Shown in pieces: positions 1-10,924 of a stretch of DNA of 64,000 bases. Source of the DNA: Piscicola geometra (Eukaryota > Annelida > Clitellata > Hirudinida > Piscicolidae); contig OX030955.1 in NCBI GenBank assembly GCA_943735955.1, forward strand, positions 14,551,583-14,615,582. Direction: 5' to 3'. Position 1 is the first letter of the stretch. Each line of letters opens with the position of its first letter. Made by a program: the position numbers and the translations under genes. The notes beneath the pieces were generated by a model. It had not been told where the DNA came from, did not search any database, and worked only from the letters and a program-made list of their open reading frames with translations.

Positions 1-1557
1 GGTTCATAAATGAGATTTTCTCTATTACAACTTCTACATACAAGAACATATACATAACTACATCCACGCATACATAAAAATAAATATGCATAACTCGTAC
101 ATGAATGCATACGTAAGTCCATACATAACTACATACATTGGTACATAGCATGCTTTTTTGTGCTTCAATCTGTACAGTAGAGATGAATGAAAGCCTTCAA
201 TCTTCATCCACTTCATTGAACCTTAATCGAGATCTGCCACCCGTTGTATATAGCCTAATTTGGGAAAAATGCAAATTATCTTTTTTCTTCTTTCGAAAAC
301 CACTTGCTCAGAACCTCATGTATGGAGATAATAGGATTGAGATAAATATGCCAAGTAAATACCAACATTATCTTTCAAAGCAAACATATTTTATAATTAA
401 ATACTTTAATATAGCTATTAGTTGTATTTTTTCTTTTAAAGAAAGATTATTTTACATTTTTTTCAATGTTCAATAATTATCTAACGATGATAAATCCATG
501 TTGGCATTTTCAAGTACGAAGTGTTTCTTTAGTTTTTTGTGCATCTTTAACGTTAAAACCATTATGTTCATTCTAAGGAATTCTCTCGCTTTAAGCAAAC
601 GTAGAGCAAAACAGGAATGAGACGTAAATCAACAAGTTTACATTCACTGAGCAATGAAAGATACTCATAGATTGTTCTACCCAAAAACTCACTTTCGGCG
701 TCTATCCATCAAGTTCTTGCAAACTCCAACAACAAAGTCAAATATGCTTACATATTTATGAAAAATACTCTCTGAGTCATATCTATTTGAAATATGAATG
801 CCATCTTATTCTAAAACGACAGAATTATTATCAATGCTGAGGTATTGGTTCTTCTAAGGTACAAGGGGGCATCAGCCCTGGTGTTTTGTTCTTCAATCTT
901 TTATAAAAATAAATATTTAATTATACGCCTGTTTTTTAGTAATCTCCCGATATACCAAACCATGTTTGAATGTATTTATTTTAACAAATTTGTCCCCTCA
1001 TCTTGTACTGGCGTTGTATAATATTGTACGCTTTGTATGTTGTATGCTTTTTTATGGCATTGTACGCGCTTCTTGCAGGATACGTGTGTCACTCGCTCTT
1101 CCACGCTATAATTCCAGTCAATATGACTGTCTGGAGGTTTACTAGAGTGGTGCGTACGTTTCTATTTGTAAAGTCTACAAATATTTATTCAAGTTTCAAT
1201 ATAAAAAAATTTATACATTTTACATATTAAACTTTAACGATTAATTATCTTCTTTAGTTTAGCAAGTGTTACGAAGCAGGTCTTTTGACCAGTTCGGGGT
1301 ATTCTTAAAATATTTATTTAAGTATTTTTTATTATAGTGTTATAATCGCATTCATTGATCATAAATTATAGTTGCACCAACTAGACCCAAGCGTATATGA
1401 CCGAGTTTCAAGCAGTTTGAAATATAACTTTATTTTCTTCATCCAATGTGGGAAAGAAAAAGATCAAACTCCGAAATCAAAAAGAAAAATATATTTCATT
1501 TAATGAATAAAATAATCTCAAGATCGCTGAGTAAAATACTATTCCGATATTTACTCA
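1..1557. other. No supported gene; AT-rich sequence
   Basis: I see no gene or transposase similarity here. Positions 40-140 contain a loose tacata/cataca simple repeat. Short open frames near 138-476 and 1003-1230 have no recognisable domain and the composition of background sequence. Confidence 0.5.
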
Positions 1558-1705
1558 AAGCAGAATCAAGTTAATGAGGAAGACATTGCCGTAGTTGAAC
1601 ATTTGCCACTCGTGTTGGAACTAAATGAGAAGCTTAGTGTTGAAAACTTAAATGAAGCTATCAAAAGTTTGTCTCCAAGGAAAGCACAAGGAACTAATGG
1701 CATAC
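1558..1705 (+). pseudogene. Non-LTR reverse transcriptase fragment (start of RT domain)
   Basis: The plus strand reads a short peptide containing LNEAIKSLSPRKAQGTNGIH. This resembles the motif at the start of LINE reverse transcriptase domains, where an acidic helix is followed by a 'GKAPGPDGI'-like turn. The fragment stops where a G-run repeat begins, so it is a broken remnant. The clade cannot be decided from this length. Confidence 0.5.
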
Positions 1706-1769
1706 ACCAAAATTCGTCAAATATGGAAACACAGTCCTCCTAGAACAACGGCACAGAATCTACTGCCAA

Positions 1770-1985
1770 TGCTGGGAAGAAGGATTTGTATGTCACAAGG
1801 GCGGCGATCTGCTGCAAATCTTGGAGGGGTTCTACCCAGCATGGACGATCCTAGGGGATTCTTGGGTCCAGACTTCCCCTCCCCCCACTTCAAAAAAAAC
1901 ATTTTAAAACTTCTGATTTGATACGAATATTCAAGTAATCGAAGAATAGTTTGGTTTAAGACAGCTATCACTATAAATACACATA
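1770..1985 (+). repeat. G-run dispersed repeat, copy 1
   Basis: The copy carries ggcggcgatctgctgcaaat, then ctacccagcatggacgatcc, a short G run, a C run, and a tail ending in gacagctatcactataa. The same order of blocks recurs at 17,075 and 26,085. The head (CAGGGRYGGCGATC) resembles a hAT-type end, so this may be a non-autonomous DNA element; no target duplication was found. Confidence 0.65.
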
Positions 1986-1994
1986 CTCACAACC

Positions 1995-2100
1995 AGTGGC
2001 GCAACCAGGGGCTCAAGCCACCCCCCCCCCAGACCTATTCGAAGGGTATTACATTTTTTTAAAAATCGATGAGTTTTTTTGGTGGGGGGGGGGTAATGAA
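1995..2100. repeat. C-run / G-run segment
   Basis: A run of 11 C at about 2020-2030 and a run of 10 G at about 2083-2092 face each other across about 50 bases, so the segment could fold back. It lies next to, but does not clearly belong to, the G-run family. Confidence 0.4.
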
Positions 2101-2339
2101 TTTTCCAATATGCCATAGGACAATGATATTTGCTCTGGATGGCCATCGGGCCTTTATCTCACGAAACATTTCATATATCAACACAGAACATAGAGATCCC
2201 ACCAAAATAACACTAACATTTCACAAATTCTGAGAAGAAATAGAGCACCACTAGACCTTAACTACACTCTTAAATCTTTACACTTTTCATATGTAAATTT
2301 TTCCAGCCATGACACAGTATATAAAGAGCAACGCAGATA

Positions 2340-2693
2340 GACAAAATAACTCCCAAGCTTTCAGAATTATCCAGCCTTCATGAAAAGGATGCTGATACTG
2401 TGCAAAAACAGCTCAAAATCACATCAACAGGTTTACCTGCGGATCAGTATGATCTCATTGCATGTATCGAACTGCAAGAACTCTTTTGAGCAACAAGCCT
2501 TCAGCCCGAGTTGCACTATATGCTCGATCTTGCTCTGACTCTGCCAGTTACTTCATCAGATGCAGAAAGAGCATTTTCTAAATTCCAGCTTATTAAAATT
2601 CATCTTAGGACGACTGTGTCTGTTCGTCGTTTGCAAAGCTTGTTTGAGAATATCTGCTACCAAAACCGCTACTGCACTTCTTCCAGTAAATGA
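2340..2693 (+). pseudogene. hAT-type transposase C-terminal dimerisation region, decayed
   Basis: The plus strand reads QKQLKITSTGLPADQYDLIA, a stop, and then LTLPVTSSDAERAFSKFQLIK. The second part is the typical hAT C-terminal dimerisation motif (LPV-S-AERAFS--K-IK--LR) as found in ZMYM1-like transposases. The internal stop at about 2487 and the absence of upstream domains show a dead fragment. The N-terminal parts of a similar protein lie, rearranged, at 8,360-9,720. Confidence 0.75.
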
Positions 2694-3110
2694 AATAGTG
2701 AAGAGATTTTCACAAACTGATCAAAAAATTATTTTGTAACTGAGAACACGTCAAAATTTAGTTGAAACTAAATATTTTAACAAAAATTATTGACTGTTTA
2801 GGATCTCATATCATACTTATTTTTTTACTTTTTACCTTGGTTTAAAAAATGATGACGTAACTCTAAGAATACTATGCAACTTATTTTGTAGTTTTTCTTT
2901 TGTATCTTTAATAAACTATCTTAATTCTTTATAAATTATAATTGGTAGTTTTTGTTTTGCCCATTTACCGCCGCTACCCGAGAAAAAAGTCAACAAGAAT
3001 AAATAAATTTATTCAAACCCCATTTATTAAAACAGAAATAAATTTAAATTGCAAATGGTTCGATAAAATTATTTTATGAAATAAAAACTTTAAAAATTTA
3101 AATTTAACTT

Positions 3111-3791
3111 ATGAAATTGAAATTTAACAAATTGAAATTTAACAAATTGAAATTTAACAAATTGAAATTTAACAAATTGAAATTTAACAAATTGAAATTT
3201 AACAAATTGAAATTTAACAAATTGAAATTTAACAAATTGAAATTTAACAAATTGAAATTTAACAAATTGAAATTTAACAAATTGAAATTTAACAAATTGA
3301 AATTTAACAAATTGAAATTTAACAAATTGAAATTTAACAAATTGAAATTTAACAAATTGAAATTTAACAAATTGAAATTTAACAAATTTAAATTTAACAA
3401 ATTGAAATTTAACAAATTTAAATTTAACAAATTGAAATTTAACAAATTGAAATTTAACAAATTGAAATTTAACAAATTGAAATTTAACAAATTGAAATTT
3501 AACAAATTGAAATTTAACAAATTGAAATTTAACAAATTGAAATTTAACAAATTGAAATTTAACAAATTGAAATTTAACAAATTGAAATTTAACAAATTGA
3601 AATTTAACAAATTGAAATTTAACAAATTGAAATTTAACAAATTGAAATTTAACAAATTGAAATTTAACAAATTGAAATTTAACAAATTGAAATTTAAAAA
3701 ATTGAAATTTAACAAATTGAAATTTAACAAATTGAAATTTAACAAATTGAAATTTAACAAATTGAAATTTAACAAATTGAAATTTAACTTA
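3111..3791. repeat. 15-bp satellite, about 45 copies
   Basis: The unit AAATTGAAATTTAAC is repeated about 45 times almost without variation; two units have aaatttaaatttaac and one has aaatttaaaaaattg. Because 15 is a multiple of 3, both strands are open for over 220 codons (repeating KLKFN and NFNLL), but this is an arithmetic by-product and not a gene. The array is bracketed on both sides by 'aacttatgaaatt'. Confidence 0.95.
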
Positions 3792-3929
3792 TGAAATTAA
3801 ATTTTAAACTTTCTTGTACAAAATATGTGAAAATACTCGGTATTAAAACAGCAAAAAAAATAAAAACAGATGTTGCAAAAACGCAACAGCAGTGGTAAAT
3901 GGGTTAAACAATTAATATTTTTTAAATAA

Positions 3930-4165
3930 AGTTGAGCCCCTCCCCCCATCATTTTTTGCTGGTTGCACCTCTGCTCACAACGTATTACTATATAAACATT
4001 CTTTTTTATGCCATGGTTGACGATTATGCTCGTATCAAAACGAGTTTTAAATGTTTTAATTGAAAAAGTGGGAGGGGGGGGTTCACTACCAAAAAGTCGG
4101 GGAATCCAGACCCCAGAACCCCCCCCCCCCCCCCCCCCCCCCCCCAGGATCGCCACCCATGGTAT
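3930..4165 (-). repeat. G-run dispersed repeat, copy 2 (reversed)
   Basis: Reading minus, the copy starts catgggtggcgatcctgg, then has a run of about 26 G (positions 4120-4145), then a second shorter C/G block and the conserved tail (cgagcataatcgtcaaccatgg). It is the same family as the copies at 5,105-5,705 and 21,810. Confidence 0.65.
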
Positions 4166-4169
4166 CTCA

Positions 4170-5100
4170 GGATATGATAGATGCCAAAATAGTCAAATTA
4201 TATAGAAAGGACTAAAAACTAAAGAGGGATAACTATCTTCAGTAATAAGTGCATAGTGTTTGCACCAGTGATATTCCAGTAACGGAAACTAAAACGATTG
4301 CATTTAGTTTTATTGAAATAGGAATAGAAATAATTTATTTCCCCCAAAACTGAAACGATATAGAAATAAAAATTATAGATCTTCAAATAAACTAAAAATA
4401 AAAAACTAGTAATAAAAAATAATTTGTATAAATTAAAATATTTTTAAACTTGACATTTTTAGAATTGCCAGTTTAATAAAAATGAACGATGCTAATAAAT
4501 GTAAATGCGTTGTTAAAATGAAGATAATTTTTTTTTCCAAATTGATTATTGGAAAAATGCAACAAACTCGAAAATTCATTTTCAAACTAATCACACTGAT
4601 TCTCATAAAAAAGTAAAAGATAAAAAAACATTATAACATATAAAAAAACAGATTAACCATTAGACTACATATGCCGTCCACTTTTGCTATTCTGACATTC
4701 ACAGGCTTGTGTGAAGAATATTTTTACGGCATGTGGCATGCTTAGTGACTAAGCATTGACTAAGCCTTAGTCAATGTCGACGAACCAGAATGACACAATA
4801 TTTTAAAGTTAGGCAAAAACTGAATGTTACAAAACTTTGAACATTATTTCGTTTTACATATTATATTATAATTACCTTGTGAATAATATGTCGTATACGT
4901 ATACCTATAGTAATACTATAGTATACAGTATACTGTATACTATATATATATGGTCGTATATAATTTATTGCAATATACCTAAATATTTTATTTTAAAATA
5001 GAAACGGTTTGAAATAGAAATTGAAATAATGGAATAAACCTGAAGCTAAAAATGAACCGAAGTTATATAGAAACCGAAACATAATTAAAATGAAGAAATG
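4170..5100. other. AT-rich stretch without gene
   Basis: No coding similarity is visible. A palindromic AT segment at about 4888-4950 (repeated tatac/gtata) could form a cruciform. The segment 4735-4775 contains a short inverted repeat around tgactaagc. Confidence 0.5.
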
Positions 5101-5104
5101 ATGA

Positions 5105-5705
5105 GTCTATCCAGCATGGGCGGCGATCCTGGGGGGGGGGGGTCCTGGGGTCAGGACCCCCCTACTTTTTTTCAGTGGGGGGGTCCACCTTAATAGGGAC
5201 CCCCCACTTTTTTTCGATTTTCTATTCAAAAATTTCTTTTTGGATATGAGCATAATCGTCAACCATGGCATAAAGGTAAATGTTTATACAGTAGTACATT
5301 GTGAGTATGTGTAGTTATAGTGATAGCTGTCTAAAAAAATATTCTTTGCTTACTTAAATACTCCTTCACCTACTTTTTCTATCACTATGGCGTAAGCGGG
5401 AATCCTGAGGGGGTCCTGGGGTCCATATTTACAATGACCCTCTCACTCTTTTAAAAATACAAATGTCTCAACTCATTTTGATACGAGCCTAATCGTCAAC
5501 CATGGGATAAAAAATGCTAATACAGTAATACATTGTGAGTATGTATGGGCAGCAATGCTATGGGGGTCCTGGGGTCCATCTTAACATAGACACCCCTCAG
5601 TTTTTCAAATACAATAATTTCTCAACTCCTATCTTAATACAAGCACAATAGTCAACCATAGCATGAAACAGACTTTTTATTTTGGGTAGGCGTAGTTATA
5701 TTGAT
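5105..5705 (+). repeat. Three tandem copies of the G-run dispersed repeat
   Basis: Copies begin at about 5,105 (gggcggcgatcctgg then 12 G), 5,385 and 5,540. Each has tcctggggtcc blocks and a tail of the type 'aatcgtcaaccatgg' plus 'tgtagttatagtgatagctg'. The LINE-A element is inserted in the tail of this cluster: the interrupted host sequence 'attctttgcttact' resumes at about 8,027 and also occurs intact at 5,341. Confidence 0.65.
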
Positions 5706-5739
5706 AGCTGCTTGCAATCAATCAATCAATCAAATAGAT

Positions 5740-5775
5740 TTCTATAGCGCTCTTTCTTCAAATTCAAGAGCGCTC
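5740..5775 (-). promoter_or_regulatory. LINE-A 3' hairpin (probable RT recognition structure)
   Basis: AGCGCTCTT (5746-5754) pairs perfectly with AAGAGCGCT (5766-5774) across an 11-base loop. The copy at 20,101 keeps both arms. L2-clade LINEs such as eel UnaL2 are known to be primed through a 3' stem-loop followed by short repeats, so the same role is inferred here. The last codons of the LINE frame lie inside the hairpin. Confidence 0.7.
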
Positions 5776-8022
5776 GTAAATTAATTTGTCGAACAGATAT
5801 GTCTTCAGATCCTTACGAAAAGTAAATAATGATTTAGAAGTAGTTAAATAAGGAGGTAATGAGTTCCAAATATATGGACCTGCATAATGGAAAGAACGTT
5901 TAGCAAAAGAGTTATTAATGGAAGGGATGAAATAATGATTTTGAGTGGATGATCTTAAATGACTTCTATGAGGGTGAGTTATTAATGATTTGAGGTATAT
6001 TGGGGATACTGGGGAGTTTTTTAATTTAAACATAAAAACACAGATTTTAAATATAATCCTAAATTTGATGGGGAGCCAATGTAATAAGATGAGAGAGGGT
6101 GTAATGTGGTGGTAAGTAGGAGTACGGCTAACGACTCTAGCAGCATAATTAAATACTTTATTTAATGGTTTTAAAGTAGTTTCAGGTAAATTATAGTAGA
6201 GTGAGTTACAATAGTCAATTCGAGATAAAACAAGTGCAGAGACTAACATCTTTAAAGAAGGGTCATCTAAGTAAGGTAATAATTGTCTGATACGTCTGAG
6301 ATGAAAATAGCAAGATTTAGTGACTGATAGAATTTGGTTTGATAAGGTTAATTTTGAGTCGAAAATAAATCCTAAGCTACGAATATGATTAGATGGAACA
6401 ATAGTATGAGTTGAGAAATTACATGGACCAATAATTAGTTTACCATTTTTATCAAAAAATATAAGTTCAAACTTTAGTGGATTCAATTTTAAAGACATTG
6501 AGCTAGACCAGTTTTCAATAGATAATAGACATGAAGATATAGACGACATAACAGTATTATATGATGATGTATCGAAGCTGACATATAACTGCGAATCGTC
6601 AGCATAGGATAGGGAGTTGAGAGAATGAGAAGAAATGATAGAAGATAATTCAGAGACGTATAGAATAAAGAACAAAGGACCAAGAATAGAACCTTGAGGA
6701 ACACCATATGAGTAAGTAGATGGGGTAGAGGTACAGTGATTTAAAGAAACATAGACAGATCTATTAGATAAATATGACTTAATCCATAAAAACGAAGAAT
6801 CCTTAATATTGAACTTATTTTTTAGTAATAGTAGTAATAAAGAATGGTCTACAGTGTCAAAAGCGGCCGAATAATCTAAACAAACAAGTACAGAAAATTT
6901 TTTGTTATCCAAGGCGTAAATAAGATCATTATAGAGTTTTAAGAGGGATGATTCACAGTTATGACCTAAACGAAAACCAGATTGTGAATAAGGTATAAGG
7001 GAGTTAACATTTAAATATGAATAGATTTGTTGATAGACTACCTTTTCTATTATTTTAGATATGAATGTTAGATTGGAAATAGGTCTATAGTTAGAAATTT
7101 GAGTAGGGTCTAATGAAGTATTTTTTAATGTAGGTATGATAACAGAAGCTTTATATAAAGTCGGAAATTTAGATGTAGAGAGAGACAGATTAACAATGAA
7201 AAGAATTATAGGGTAAAAAATATCAGACAATTCTTTAATCAAATAAGTTGGAATTATGTCAAGAGAACAGGTAGATGTAGACATGGAATTAATAATTAAA
7301 GACAGGTCAGGTAGAGAAATTGAAGAAAAACTGACAAAACTGAATTCACTATTGTTAATATAATTATTAGGGCTAGGAATAGAGGTATTAGTGTTAAAAT
7401 TAGACCTTATTGTTTCTACTTTACTTGCTATGTAATTATGATAATCTTGAGAAGAGAAAGATGAAGGAGGTGGAAGGTTTTTATTTAATAATTTAGAAAG
7501 TGACTGCCAACGATTCTTTGAAGAAGAAGCGTTGACTATAGAAATTCTAAAATAATTACAGTGCTTAGAGAATAATATAGATTTGTATTGGTTAAGAGAA
7601 GACAAGTAAAGGTTATAATTAAAGGAAGAACTATGAGTCCTAAACTTACGCTCATGTCTACGTGCCACCCGTTTCAGAGTCGCACATTCACTGTCGAACC
7701 ACGGAGACCGTTTCGACAGCAGACGACATGAGCGCAATTTTAAAGGTAAAATGATATCAAGAATTGAAGAAATAGAATCATTAAAATATGTAAGAAACTC
7801 ATCAACATCAGTGAAACCATTAAAACTAAAATATTTAAAAAGTAGAGTAAATTTGTCCTTATTAAATTTTTTCCAGTTTCTGCTATACGTTTTGATAGTA
7901 GTATTATTAAGGTTATTATTCAGATTATATTTGAAGTTAATTAGATAGTGATCAGAAGAGTGAAATTTGGTGGTAGATATATCAGATACTTTAGAAAGTG
8001 AAGAAGTTTGCTTGAAGCAAAA
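5764..8022 (-). CDS. LINE-A endonuclease C-terminus, reverse transcriptase and C-terminal domain
   Basis: This is the polyprotein of an L2/CR1-like LINE, which nicks DNA and reverse-transcribes its own RNA. The frame is open from about 8,019, reading KFHSSDHYLI, the last motif of an apurinic-type endonuclease, so the truncation removed only the front of the protein. A linker with SPWFDSECATLKR follows, then the RT: NYRPISNLTFISKIIEK, LVCLDYSAAFDTVDH, GVPQGSILGPLFFILY and the catalytic YADDSQLY at about 6,580. The C-terminus has the clade-typical GPYIWNSLPPYL and FRKDLKTYLFDK. The frame is intact for over 740 codons, so this copy is recent. The TGA stop (5764-5766) overlaps the 3' hairpin. Confidence 0.9.
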   Translation of the reverse strand, partial: FCFKQTSSLSKVSDISTTKFHSSDHYLINFKYNLNNNLNNTTIKTYSRNWKKFNKDKFTLLFKYFSFNGFTDVDEFLTYFNDSISSILDIILPLKLRSCRLLSKRSPWFDSECATLKRVARRHERKFRTHSSSFNYNLYLSSLNQYKSILFSKHCNYFRISIVNASSSKNRWQSLSKLLNKNLPPPSSFSSQDYHNYIASKVETIRSNFNTNTSIPSPNNYINNSEFSFVSFSSISLPDLSLIINSMSTSTCSLDIIPTYLIKELSDIFYPIILFIVNLSLSTSKFPTLYKASVIIPTLKNTSLDPTQISNYRPISNLTFISKIIEKVVYQQIYSYLNVNSLIPYSQSGFRLGHNCESSLLKLYNDLIYALDNKKFSVLVCLDYSAAFDTVDHSLLLLLLKNKFNIKDSSFLWIKSYLSNRSVYVSLNHCTSTPSTYSYGVPQGSILGPLFFILYVSELSSIISSHSLNSLSYADDSQLYVSFDTSSYNTVMSSISSCLLSIENWSSSMSLKLNPLKFELIFFDKNGKLIIGPCNFSTHTIVPSNHIRSLGFIFDSKLTLSNQILSVTKSCYFHLRRIRQLLPYLDDPSLKMLVSALVLSRIDYCNSLYYNLPETTLKPLNKVFNYAARVVSRTPTYHHITPSLILLHWLPIKFRIIFKICVFMFKLKNSPVSPIYLKSLITHPHRSHLRSSTQNHYFIPSINNSFAKRSFHYAGPYIWNSLPPYLTTSKSLFTFRKDLKTYLFDKLIYERS

Positions 8023-8229
8023 TTATTCTTTGCTTACTCAAATACTCATCCACCTACTCTTCTTTTTATATTTATAAATTTAAATTAACAAATTATATTT
8101 ATAAAAATTAAATTTCTGATTTTTCAATTTTTGCAAGCAGACATTCAGAATGATTTTCAAAAATAACGGTTCACTTTTTGCAAGCATACAGATTTACATT
8201 TTATAAAAAAATCATTCATATTGTGCTAC

Positions 8230-8320
8230 TTATTTTGCATGGGTGATATTCATCGGGGGATTCTGAGGTCCACTTCAATATCGACCCTTTCAATTTTTTA
8301 GATGAACCAAAGTTAATGAA
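8230..8320 (+). repeat. G-run family remnant
   Basis: The stretch 'gatattcatcgggggattctgaggtccacttcaatatcgacc' resembles the G-run repeat head and first block in degraded form. Weak evidence. Confidence 0.3.
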
Positions 8321-8359
8321 TTTCAAAGGCTTCGAACATTAACTAAAGTTTTGTTTAAA

Positions 8360-9130
8360 TCAAACTACAAGTTTCATATCGCATAAATGCCAAAAAGAAA
8401 TGCTGATGCTTTTAGCTTATTCTATCGTTAGAAACACAGTGTGCACTTTTAATGCCGAATCAAGCCAGTTTGGTGTTGTGCTTGATGGCACACAAGACTG
8501 CAATGGGTATGCAATGGATATGCATTCGTTTTTTTGAGAAAGCTCTGAATGTTAATGAACAGTTTATTGGTTTATTCAGCCCACCAGACATGACCAGAAA
8601 AACATTATCTGCTGTATTAAAAGATGTTCTGATCAGAATTTGGCTACCCATAGAAAAACTAAGAGCTCAAACTTATGACGGCGTTTCTAACATGAAAGGC
8701 CGATATAATGGTTGTTAAGCTATTATCAGCAGTGAGCATCCGCTTGCATTGTTTTTCCACTGTTCTGCACACTGAGTACATCTTGTTGCCCAGCACACAG
8801 CTGCCGCAAATCCCTTTGTGAGCAATTCACTTCAGTTTGTCCAAGAGTTAGGTGCTTTTTACAATCGTTCAGAGAAGGTCAAGAAGCAGTTTAGTGATGC
8901 TTTATTGTCTCTTATAATTGACTTTCCTGATAAGCCACTGAATAAAAAGTATGGTTTAAACTTCTTTGTCCTACAAGATAGCTAACCAGAGTATCTACAG
9001 TGTCTTCTGTGCTTGAACACTATGAAGTGGTACTTGTTAACTTTGAATCATTTGCTTCCATTGGTACTGCTGATGAAACAGCTGTAAAGGCTTGAGGTCT
9101 TTTTTCGACAGGGCACTACTTCACTGGCCC
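8360..9130 (+). pseudogene. hAT-like (ZMYM1/DUF4371 type) transposase, middle part, decayed
   Basis: The open part at 8,452-8,718 reads ALNVNEQFIGLFSPPDMTRK and then RAQTYDGVSNMKGRYNG. These match the RNase-H-like transposase family with 'EEFIGL' and the 'C-G-CYDGASNMSG' active-site motif. Beyond the stop at 8,716 the frame continues as EHPLALFFHCSAH, equivalent to the 'ALYVHCVAHRLNL' motif, then VQELGAFYNRSEKVKKQFSD. Several stops show it is dead. The N-terminal part of a similar protein follows at 9,360, in rearranged order. Confidence 0.75.
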
Positions 9131-9290
9131 ATTGTGGTGAATAAGAATTGTAGTTGCTTTGGAAAAAACCCGAACTTGTTGTCTTTGTAAAAAAACCAGC
9201 TGAAGACACATGTCAAGTACATGTCCAACTAAACTAGAATGTGAGAGAGGGGAGGTTTCATCAAAAGTACCAACTTCCACTATTAAATAT
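9130..9290 (-). repeat. Partial copy of the 44.4-kb dispersed repeat (reversed)
   Basis: Read on the minus strand this has ggaagttggtacttttgatg, the GGG/CCC-rich block and the 'cttgacatgtgtcttcag' block, as in the copies at 44,382-44,995 and 57,718-59,108. The middle of the repeat is missing. Confidence 0.6.
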
Positions 9291-9359
9291 TAATGAAATA
9301 ACCTAGTAAACCAATTCAAAGTGATTACGATGAGTTTCAAAAATTTCAATTTTTCCTAC

Positions 9360-9723
9360 TTATGCTCCCCCTTCTTTAAAGGAAAACAATAGGTGAAGAA
9401 GTGTTCGAAAATGTATGGCGCATTCAAATTGCAGCCGGTGATAGGGAATTGAAAAATCATTTTGAAAACTGACCAATAAATGCGCTAGATCAGTCTCGTA
9501 TTAGTAAAAATGAAATATTAAATCTTTGTCTAAAAAATATAGGACTATATATATAGTCTCCGAACTTTTACAAGCTTTTACTTTTTTTGAAAACAAGACC
9601 GCAGATATTTTAGGAAAGGAGCAGTTAAGCATTGATATGAATGAAAACAAGAGTAATTTTTAAATTTTGTAAAACTCAAAAAACATATTGCTACTGATAT
9701 CGCTGACACAATTTATAAATTTG
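9360..9723 (+). pseudogene. hAT-like (DUF4371 type) transposase N-terminal part, decayed
   Basis: With stops, the plus strand reads GEEVFENVWRIQIAAGDREL, then SRISKNEILNLCLKNIG, then a broken 'DETADI-GKEQLS'-like stretch and SIDMNENKSN. This is the usual N-terminal order of DUF4371 transposases. The related copy at 32,220-33,420 shares the sequence up to 'gacacarttTATAARTTTG', where a TTCGG-family element is inserted in the present copy at 9,724. Confidence 0.6.
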
Positions 9724-10745
9724 TAGAGACTGGCCGAAATTCGGTTCGGTTTCGGTTTCGGCGCCGAAATTGTCAATTTTCTTAGTTTCGGCCATTTTTC
9801 GGTTTCGGCCGAATCTAATTTTACAATTTCGGCAATTTTTTTTTTCGCCTAAAAATAATGTTGTAATTTCGGCTCAATTTCAGTTTCGGCCGAAATGGAT
9901 CTTATATTTACCGAAAAACCTAAATTTTTATTTATTTATGTAGTTTATCTGATATATCTGTATTCTCAATCGAACTATTAAGTTCGGATTCGATTCTCTA
10001 TTAGATATCTATTAGTTATCGTGGTTGATTGATTTATGGGTGTCATCAGACTAATTATTCGAATAACATATACAAGCCACTGGAACAACAATCATGTATT
10101 TGAAATTTAAGTAAATTGGGATACGTTCAATGATGATATTTAACAAAACTTTTTTTAAGCAAATTCTATTTTTTTAAACATTTATTTAAAAAAATTTATT
10201 GTCAAAAGTAAGTATCTATATATCCTCAATCGAACTCGAATTATTAAGTTTGGGTTCGATTCTCATCTCTAATAGATATCTATAAGATTTATGGGTGACA
10301 TAAGACTAATTGTTCGAATAACATATACAAGCATGTGGAATTCTAGATATCCATTCTTTGAAAAACACTATATATAAGTCGAACGAACGAGAAGATTTGG
10401 CTTCGATTAATTATTTTAAAAATAAATTGTGAGAATGTCGTTGAATCCTATTTGGAAGTTTTTTTACAAAATGTCAGTCTGACCAAAGCAAAGCCTGTCA
10501 ACAACAACAAAAATTATTTGTTGAAAAACTTTTTTTTTTCTTAAAATATACGCTTGTTTGGATTTACTTATTAAACTGGCATTGTCATCATTAAATACTA
10601 TTTTTTCATTTTTAATAAAAGTTGGAAAAAATTTCGGTTTCGGCCGAAAATATGATTACAATTTCGGTTTAATTTCGGTTTCGGCCGAAAATTGATATTC
10701 AATTTCGCCTTAATTTCGGTTTCGGAGTGGAAATCAACAGGAAGT
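9724..10745. mobile_element. TTCGG-family hAT-type non-autonomous element (left end clear)
   Basis: The left end is TAGAGACTGGCCGAAATTCG followed by repeated ttcggtttcggccgaaa blocks. The interior has the family marker of nested 'atctattagatatctatta' and 'cgaataacatatacaagcc', and a second TTCGG block lies at 10,620-10,735. The same interior occurs at 32,680-32,820 and 54,140-54,310. The right terminus is degraded and no duplication of the left flank taaatttg was found. Confidence 0.65.
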
Positions 10746-10924
10746 TTTTTTGCCATCTGTTGATACCTATCGTTGTCATGAAACAACTAGATTGATGCTC
10801 TTGACATTTCTTAAGATATATACTAGAAAGTTATGATTCAAAATGAATCTATTGGATGCTTTTTCCAGTTTATTATCAAATGAACCCCTAGAATTTTTTT
10901 ATTTGTACTTAGCAATGCAAATCT

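Larger units (their letters stand above)
5714..8022 (-). mobile_element. LINE-A, L2-like non-LTR retrotransposon, 5'-truncated
   Basis: The element runs on the minus strand from the end of an endonuclease domain at about 8,022 to an AATC-repeat tail at 5,714-5,732. Its 3' end is a perfect 9-bp hairpin (5746-5754 with 5766-5774). It is inserted in a G-run repeat, with possible imperfect target duplication around tgcttg on both sides (5709 and 8009). Other pieces of the same family lie at 14,379-14,622, 15,920-15,966, 16,275-16,345 and 20,086-20,312. Confidence 0.85.

Noticed and set aside
3104..3794. Long open frames on both strands (223 and 227 codons) of repeating five-residue units
   Set aside because: They follow from a stop-free 15-bp satellite; nothing outside the repeat is encoded.
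8452..8718. A host ZMYM1-like gene
   Set aside because: Stops within motifs, rearranged order of parts and repeated copies show transposon remnants.
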